Part shown: positions 56,961 to 64,000 of the stretch, in pieces
Layout: the number at the start of each line of letters is the position of its first letter
How positions within the stretch are numbered: the first letter of the stretch is position 1
Assembly: GCF_003382365.1 (NCBI RefSeq)
Contig: NZ_QTSU01000001.1
Span: 930,001-994,000, forward strand
Length of the DNA stretch: 64,000 nucleotides
Direction: 5' to 3'
Source of the DNA: Lysobacter silvisoli
Lineage (GTDB): Bacteria; Pseudomonadota; Gammaproteobacteria; Xanthomonadales; Xanthomonadaceae
The notes under the pieces: generated by a model
Told to the model about the DNA's origin: nothing
Seen by the model: only the letters and a program-made list of their open reading frames with translations
Database searches by the model: none
Made by a program: the position numbers and the translations under genes

Positions 56961-57665
56961 TCAGCCAAACCGCTCGCTCCACTCATGCCCCAGTTCCCGC
57001 ACCGTCGACACCCCCAGATCGCGCAGGATCCGGTGCGTGCGGTGCGGCAGGGCCGACTCGTCGATATCGTGCGGCGCGATGTTCTTGCCCTGCACCCCGG
57101 GCAAGAACTCGATGCCGGCCGCCGCGTAGCAATGCTGCACCAGCGCCGAGCAATACAGCGCGCCCTCCTTGGCCAGCAGGTTGCTGCGGCGGCGCAGGCG
57201 GCGGCTGTGCATGGCCATCAGGGTGCCGACCAGTTCGCTGATCGAGTAGCTGGACAGGCCGGCCAGCAGGTCCAGCCCGGCCACCTGCACCTGCCGGAGC
57301 TGGCTCTCGTCCAGGCCGAAGTCGAGGATGGCGATGTTGGGGAAGGCGTCGGCGTCGTAATAGCGATCGACGCGGTTTTCCTGCACGCCCAGGCGGATCT
57401 GCCGGTAGCGCAGGTCCAGGTCGGACTCGATCACCCACCAGTGGCCGTCGACGCGGCGCTCGCTGAACAGGAATGCGTGCGACCACAGGCTGCGGTGGCC
57501 GTCGGCGGTCAGCGGCGCCTGCGCCTTGCGGATCAGTTTGTTGATGAAGTCGCGGCCGCCGCACAGGCCGATGCGGCCGGGTCCGGCGTATTTCTCGATG
57601 AACGCGGCATTGCCCAAGGCGCCGGCGCTGTCATCTTCGTCGGGCAGCAGCAGGGGCTCGCTCAT
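56961..57665 (-). CDS. Permuted papain-like (YiiX/NlpC-P60-type) cysteine amidase
   Basis: A 234-residue protein without signal peptide. The catalytic His comes first, in SLWSHAFLF, and the Cys later, in EGALYCSALVQHCYAAAGIEF; that order is typical of the circularly permuted NlpC/P60-like group (YiiX, YebB, LRAT-like), which includes amidases and thioesterases. A further acidic residue for the triad could be in WWVIESDLDL. Because no export signal is visible, wall hydrolysis is not assured; cytoplasmic acyl transfer is equally possible. It stands alone beside metH. Confidence 0.8.
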   Translation of the reverse strand: MSEPLLLPDEDDSAGALGNAAFIEKYAGPGRIGLCGGRDFINKLIRKAQAPLTADGHRSLWSHAFLFSERRVDGHWWVIESDLDLRYRQIRLGVQENRVDRYYDADAFPNIAILDFGLDESQLRQVQVAGLDLLAGLSSYSISELVGTLMAMHSRRLRRRSNLLAKEGALYCSALVQHCYAAAGIEFLPGVQGKNIAPHDIDESALPHRTHRILRDLGVSTVRELGHEWSERFG

Positions 57666-57779
57666 CGCAGGAACTCGGTCGGGTGGGGCACGGGCGGGTA
57701 TCGCCTGGATCGTACTCCAGCCGGCCGGGACGGCGCAGCGGTGCGGTTCGCCTGCGGCTCACCGCGCCCTGCAACGGTC

Positions 57780-60470
<2,691 letters not shown>

Positions 60471-60502
60471 TGGGGGCTTGGATTCGGTATCGGTTTTTGC
60501 TC

Positions 60503-60611
60503 GTCATTCCCGCGAAGGCGGGAATCCAGAGACTTCAGAGTCATGTCGCGATAAAGCCCTGGATGTTCGGCTCCGCCGAAGTAAAGCGGAGCCCGCGTTC
60601 GCGGGAATGAC
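60503..60611. repeat. Variant REP-like inverted repeat inside the metH pair
   Basis: GTCATTCCCGCGAAGGCGGG at the left and CGCGTTCGCGGGAATGAC at the right. It is a sequence variant of the GTCATTCCGGC family, with CCCGC instead of CCGGC, and lies between the two metH genes. Confidence 0.85.
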
Positions 60612-60629
60612 GTCCGCAGGGCATGCAAG

Positions 60630-61727
60630 TCACGCCGCCGCTTCCAGGCGCGGCAGCGCGCGCGGCGGCAGGCCCTGCACGGTCTGTGCGATCGCGGCGA
60701 TGTGCGCCGGCGTGGTGCCGCAGCAGCCGCCGACCAGGTTGAGCAGGCCGGCGTCGGCGAACTCGCGCAGCACCGCGGCCATGTCCTCGGGGGTCTCGTC
60801 GTAACCGCCGAAGGCGTTGGGCAGGCCGGCGTTGGGATGGGCGCTGACGTAGGCGTCGGCGACCTGCGACAGCACGTCCACGTGCACGCGCAGGTCCTTG
60901 GCGCCGAGCGCGCAGTTCAGGCCGATGGCCAGCGGCTGGACGTGGCGCAGCGAGTACCAGAAGGCCTCGGCGGTCTGCCCCGACAGGGTGCGACCGGAGG
61001 CGTCGGTGATGGTGCCGGAGATCATCAGCGGCAGACGCACGCCGCGCGCTTCGAAGGCCTCTTCGATCGCGAACACCGCGGCCTTGGCGTTGAGGGTGTC
61101 GAAGATCGTCTCGACCATGATCACGTCGGCGCCGCCGTCGATCAGCCCGTCGGTGGCCTCGCGGTAGGCGATGCGCAACTCGTCGAAGGTGACCGCGCGG
61201 TAACCGGGGCGGTTCACGTCCGGGCTCAGCGAGGCGGTGCGGCTGGTCGGGCCGAGCACGCCGATGACGAAACGCGGCTTGGACGGGTCGCGCGCCTCGG
61301 CTTCGTCGCAGGCCTGGCGGGCCAGGCGCGCGCCGGCGGCGTTGAGCTCGTAGGCCAGGTGCTCCAGGCCGTAGTCGGCCAGCGAGATCGTGGTCGAGTT
61401 GAAGGTGTTGGTCTCGATCAGGTCGGCCCCGGCGGCCAGATACTCGGCGTGGATGCCGTAGATCACCTCGGGCCGGGTCAGGCTGAGCAGGTCGTTGTTG
61501 CCGCGCTGGTCGCGCGAGCAGCCGCAGGCCTCGCCGTGGGCGTGGCCGTCGGGTACGTGCTGGGCGTCGTAGCCGGCGGCGAAGCGTTCGCCGCGGTAGG
61601 CACTCTCGTCCAGCTCGTGGCGCTGGATCATGGTGCCCATGGCGCCGTCCATGACCAGGATGCGCGCGGCTATCGCGTCTTGCAGCGCTTGCGCGCGGGC
61701 GGGGTTGAGCCAGGGCAGGGTCTTCAT
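60630..61727 (-). CDS. metH: Methionine synthase, N-terminal homocysteine S-methyltransferase part
   Basis: A 365-residue protein equal to the first domain of MetH. It opens [21 protein letters not shown], and the zinc ligands are Cys in [11 protein letters not shown] and Cys335/Cys336 in [10 protein letters not shown]. Homocysteine is activated here and methylated from B12 bound by the second protein. Its start lies 2 nt after the stop of the ArsR-methyltransferase gene (61730), so both are made from one message; whether the C-terminal gene shares it across the REP element is unclear. Confidence 0.95.
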   Translation of the reverse strand: MKTLPWLNPARAQALQDAIAARILVMDGAMGTMIQRHELDESAYRGERFAAGYDAQHVPDGHAHGEACGCSRDQRGNNDLLSLTRPEVIYGIHAEYLAAGADLIETNTFNSTTISLADYGLEHLAYELNAAGARLARQACDEAEARDPSKPRFVIGVLGPTSRTASLSPDVNRPGYRAVTFDELRIAYREATDGLIDGGADVIMVETIFDTLNAKAAVFAIEEAFEARGVRLPLMISGTITDASGRTLSGQTAEAFWYSLRHVQPLAIGLNCALGAKDLRVHVDVLSQVADAYVSAHPNAGLPNAFGGYDETPEDMAAVLREFADAGLLNLVGGCCGTTPAHIAAIAQTVQGLPPRALPRLEAAA

Positions 61728-61729
61728 GG

Positions 61730-62731
61730 TCAGGCCTTCTTGGAGGGCTTGCGCGCGTCGCTATCGCTGTCCACCGGCTTGCGCGCGGTCATATCCTTTT
61801 CGATCGGCTTGCGCGCGATCAGGGCGATCACTTCGAAGTGCGGCGGCCGGCGCTCGCGGGTCACGGTTTCGCAGCTGACCAGCTCCATGCCGGCCTTGGC
61901 CACGAACTTCTGCAGTTCCTTCTCGCTGAAACCCAGGTTGACGTGGCCGTAGGCGGCGACCGCGCCGCGGTGCTCATGCCGGGCCAGGCTGGTCAGCAGC
62001 AGGCGGCCGCCGGGGCGCAGCACGCGGCCGGCCTCGACCACGGCCTGGGCCGGGTGCTCGGCGTAGGTCAGCGCATGCATCAGCACCACCAGGTCGAAGC
62101 TGCGGTCGGCGAAGGGCAGGGCGTGCATGTCGCCCTCGCGCACTTCCACGTTGTCCAGCCGGCGCAGGCGCTCGGAGGCGGCGGCCACGACCTTGGTGCT
62201 GGCGTCCAGGCACAGGTAGCGGCGGCTGTGCGGGGCCAGCAGCTCGGCCAGCACGCCGTCGCCGGAGGCGATGTCGAGCACGTCGCCGGGCTGCAGCAGC
62301 GGCACCGCCGAGCGCGCCAGCGCTTCCCAGGTGCGGCCGGGGGAGTAGTGGCGTTCCATGTCGCCGGCCACCGAGTCGGCCCAGTTCTGGTCGGCGGCGC
62401 GCATCGACAGCACCCCGGCCACGCGCTCGGCGTCCTGGCGCAGCAGCGGGTCGTCGCTGCCGGTGCTCAGGGTCTGCCACAGCGCGCGTTGGGCCTGGTC
62501 CAGCGCGCCCTCGTCGAAACGGTAGTACGCCGACACGCCGGCGCGGCGGTCGCGCACCAGCCCGGCTTCCTTGAGCTTGGACAGATGGGTGGACACGCGC
62601 GGCTGGGCCAGCCGGGTGATCGCCGACAGCTCGGCCACGGTCAGCTCCTCGCGCTCCAGCAGGGCGAGCAGGCGCACGCGGGTGGCGTCGGCGAATACCT
62701 TGAGTCGGGACGACCAGCCTTCCAGGTCCAT
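61730..62731 (-). CDS. ArsR-type regulator fused to a SAM methyltransferase domain
   Basis: A 333-residue protein. Residues 1-95 are an ArsR winged helix ([45 protein letters not shown]) lacking the cysteine motif of metal sensors. Residues about 140-310 are a class I methyltransferase with motif I LDIASGDG and motif [18 protein letters not shown]. The tail holds three ARKP units ([28 protein letters not shown]), encoded by a 30-nt tandem repeat at about 61746-61817. Position next to metH suggests a SahR-like sensor of SAM or S-adenosylhomocysteine, a known ArsR role in proteobacterial methionine control. Autoregulation through 62820-62837 is an inference. Confidence 0.9.
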   Translation of the reverse strand: MDLEGWSSRLKVFADATRVRLLALLEREELTVAELSAITRLAQPRVSTHLSKLKEAGLVRDRRAGVSAYYRFDEGALDQAQRALWQTLSTGSDDPLLRQDAERVAGVLSMRAADQNWADSVAGDMERHYSPGRTWEALARSAVPLLQPGDVLDIASGDGVLAELLAPHSRRYLCLDASTKVVAAASERLRRLDNVEVREGDMHALPFADRSFDLVVLMHALTYAEHPAQAVVEAGRVLRPGGRLLLTSLARHEHRGAVAAYGHVNLGFSEKELQKFVAKAGMELVSCETVTRERRPPHFEVIALIARKPIEKDMTARKPVDSDSDARKPSKKA

Positions 62732-62819
62732 AGCGGTTCTTGCGTCGTAAGTTGGGGCGGGGCGCGAGCGGCGCGGGTGGCGAACCGGGATGCGGTGCGC
62801 AAACCAGCTTTCATCAACC

Positions 62820-62837
62820 TATCGCGATATAGCGATA
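62820..62837. promoter_or_regulatory. Candidate ArsR/SahR-type operator
   Basis: TATCGC-GATATA-GCGATA is an 18-bp imperfect palindrome (16 of 18 positions symmetric), 89 bp upstream of the ArsR-methyltransferase start. The first ten bases also form the perfect palindrome TATCGCGATA. It is the only such AT-flanked palindrome in the 315-bp gap 62732-63046, which otherwise holds a plus-strand -10-like TACAAT (62932-62937) before the acyl-CoA dehydrogenase gene. Confidence 0.6.
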
Positions 62838-63046
62838 AGTGTCCTCCCTGCGCCCCGCAGGGTCAAGTCTCGCGCCGCCTGCGGTATCGGTACCGCGGCC
62901 GCCGGAGGTGGGGTTATTCGGCCCGCGCGGCTACAATTCGCGGCGCGGCCGTACGGAAGGGCCGCGGCCGGTTCCGCACGCCGCCCCATCGGGCGCGGCG
63001 GACAGCGCGAAAACCGTTCCGAACCCGAACCAGCAGAGGTGGCGAC

Positions 63047-64000
63047 GTGGATTTTGGCTTTACCGAAGAGCAGTTGATGATCCAGGACGTGGCGCGCCGT
63101 ATCGCCCAGGAAAAGATTGCTCCCAGCGCCGAGCACCACGACCAGACCGGCGAGTTCCCGCTCGAGAACATCCGTACCCTGGGCGAGAACGGCCTGATGG
63201 GCATCGAGGTGCCGGCCGAATACGGCGGCGCCGGCATGGACCCGGTGTCCTACGTGCTGGCCATGGTCGAGATCGCCGCCGGCGACGCCGCCCATTCCAC
63301 CATCGTCTCGGTCAACAACTCGCTGTTCTGCAACGGCATCCTCAAGTTCGGCACCGAGGAGCAGAAGCAGCTCTACGTGCGCGCCATCGCCGAGGGCCGT
63401 GAGATCGGCGCCTTCGCCCTGACCGAGCCGCAGTCGGGCTCCGACGCCACGGCCATGCGCTGCAAGGCGGTCAAGCAGGCCGACGGCAGCTTCGTCATCA
63501 ACGGCAAGAAGAGCTGGATCACCTCCGGCCCGGTGGCCAAGTACATCGTGCTGTTCGCGATGACCGACCCGGACAAGGGCGCGCGCGGCATCACCGCCTT
63601 CATGATCGACACCGCCCGCCCGGGCTTCCACCGCGGCAAGACCGAGCCCAAGCTCGGCATCCGCGCCTCGGCCACCTGCGAGATCGAGTTCGCCGACTAC
63701 GTCGCCCGCCCCGAGGACGTGCTGGGCGAGGAAGGCCACGGCTTCAAGATCGCCATGGGCGTGCTCGACGCCGGCCGCATCGGCATCGCCAGCCAGGCCA
63801 TCGGCATCGCCCGCGCCGCCTACGAGAAGACCCTGGAATACGTGCGCGAGCGCAAGGCCTTCGGCCAGCCCATCGGCGCGTTCCAGATGACCCAGGCCAA
63901 GATCGCCGACATGAAGTGCAAGCTCGACGCGGCCCTGCTGCTGACCTTGCGCGCGGCCTGGCAGAAGGGTCAGGCCGACAAGAACGGCGGCCGTTTCAGC
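63047..64000 (+). CDS. Acyl-CoA dehydrogenase, 5' part (runs off the window)
   Basis: The open frame from GTG 63047 covers 318 codons and continues past the end of the window. VDFGFTEEQLMIQDVARRIA is the normal N-terminus; AFALTEPQSGSDATAM is the substrate/FAD signature, KKSWITSGPVAKYIVLF and TEPKLGIRASATCEIEF follow, and EKTLEYVRERKAFGQPI begins the C-terminal helical domain. The catalytic Glu near the C-terminus lies beyond the edge. It oxidises short- or medium-chain acyl-CoA and passes electrons to ETF. The start is a GTG with AGAGGT about 9 nt upstream. Confidence 0.94.
   Translation, partial: MDFGFTEEQLMIQDVARRIAQEKIAPSAEHHDQTGEFPLENIRTLGENGLMGIEVPAEYGGAGMDPVSYVLAMVEIAAGDAAHSTIVSVNNSLFCNGILKFGTEEQKQLYVRAIAEGREIGAFALTEPQSGSDATAMRCKAVKQADGSFVINGKKSWITSGPVAKYIVLFAMTDPDKGARGITAFMIDTARPGFHRGKTEPKLGIRASATCEIEFADYVARPEDVLGEEGHGFKIAMGVLDAGRIGIASQAIGIARAAYEKTLEYVRERKAFGQPIGAFQMTQAKIADMKCKLDAALLLTLRAAWQKGQADKNGGRFS

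Noticed and set aside
62732-62819. Cobalamin riboswitch upstream of the metH unit
   Set aside because: The 88-nt leader is too short and no B12-box-like sequence was recognised.

Overview
The window is a chromosomal segment of a high-GC gammaproteobacterium of the Lysobacteraceae (Xanthomonadaceae), most likely Lysobacter or a close relative. The grounds are the very high GC content with G/C-ending codons, a methionine synthase split into two genes, a long LigA with an extra domain before BRCT, a PilH-like regulator, secreted M4 and M12 proteases carrying PKD and P domains, DUF3011 proteins, and several families of short palindromic intergenic repeats. No rRNA, tRNA, CRISPR array, prophage or insertion sequence was seen. 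Genus is an inference; no database search was possible.

Layout: 1-9545 carries the tail of an upstream gene (perhaps zipA), ligA, epmA, two secreted DUF3011 proteins with look-alike promoters, mtnA and gyrA. 9617-22716 is the extracellular block: a small membrane protein, an M4 metalloprotease, an M12-type metalloprotease, and, divergent from the latter, a thioester alpha-2-macroglobulin followed by pbpC. 22765-28938 holds a membrane protein, a ferritin-like protein, a peroxiredoxin, a CbpA-type DnaJ, a PilH-like regulator, an AcuI-type reductase, a lone GIY-YIG protein, a three-unit tandem array of a REP-like element, and a LOG protein.

29045-41379 is central metabolism on the minus strand (sucA-sucB-lpd, a GNAT protein, the ribosomal oxygenase roxA, a VOC protein, a DUF695 protein, purB) ending with divergent fumC. 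41530-47127 contains a serine hydrolase lipoprotein and a minus-strand gene set that appears autoregulated: a small exported protein, a YtrA-type GntR repressor, an ABC ATPase and permease, then an exported GSGD-repeat protein and a small lipoprotein. 47270-56371 is mainly envelope functions: glutathione peroxidase, two FKBP isomerases, ugd-slyX, a DUF2058 protein, an OafA-type acyltransferase with an SGNH domain, an alpha/beta hydrolase and a beta-helix protein. A repeat-rich gap follows. 56961-62731 holds a papain-like NlpC/P60 relative and an ArsR-methyltransferase fusion with the two halves of MetH. The window ends inside an acyl-CoA dehydrogenase gene.

The points that seem most worth following are the protease/anti-protease arrangement at 10-22 kb, the ArsR-methyltransferase/split-metH unit with a near-perfect 18-bp palindrome upstream, and the GntR/ABC unit whose putative operator sits on its own promoter. 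Almost all very long antisense reading frames are GC-driven shadows of the genes listed.
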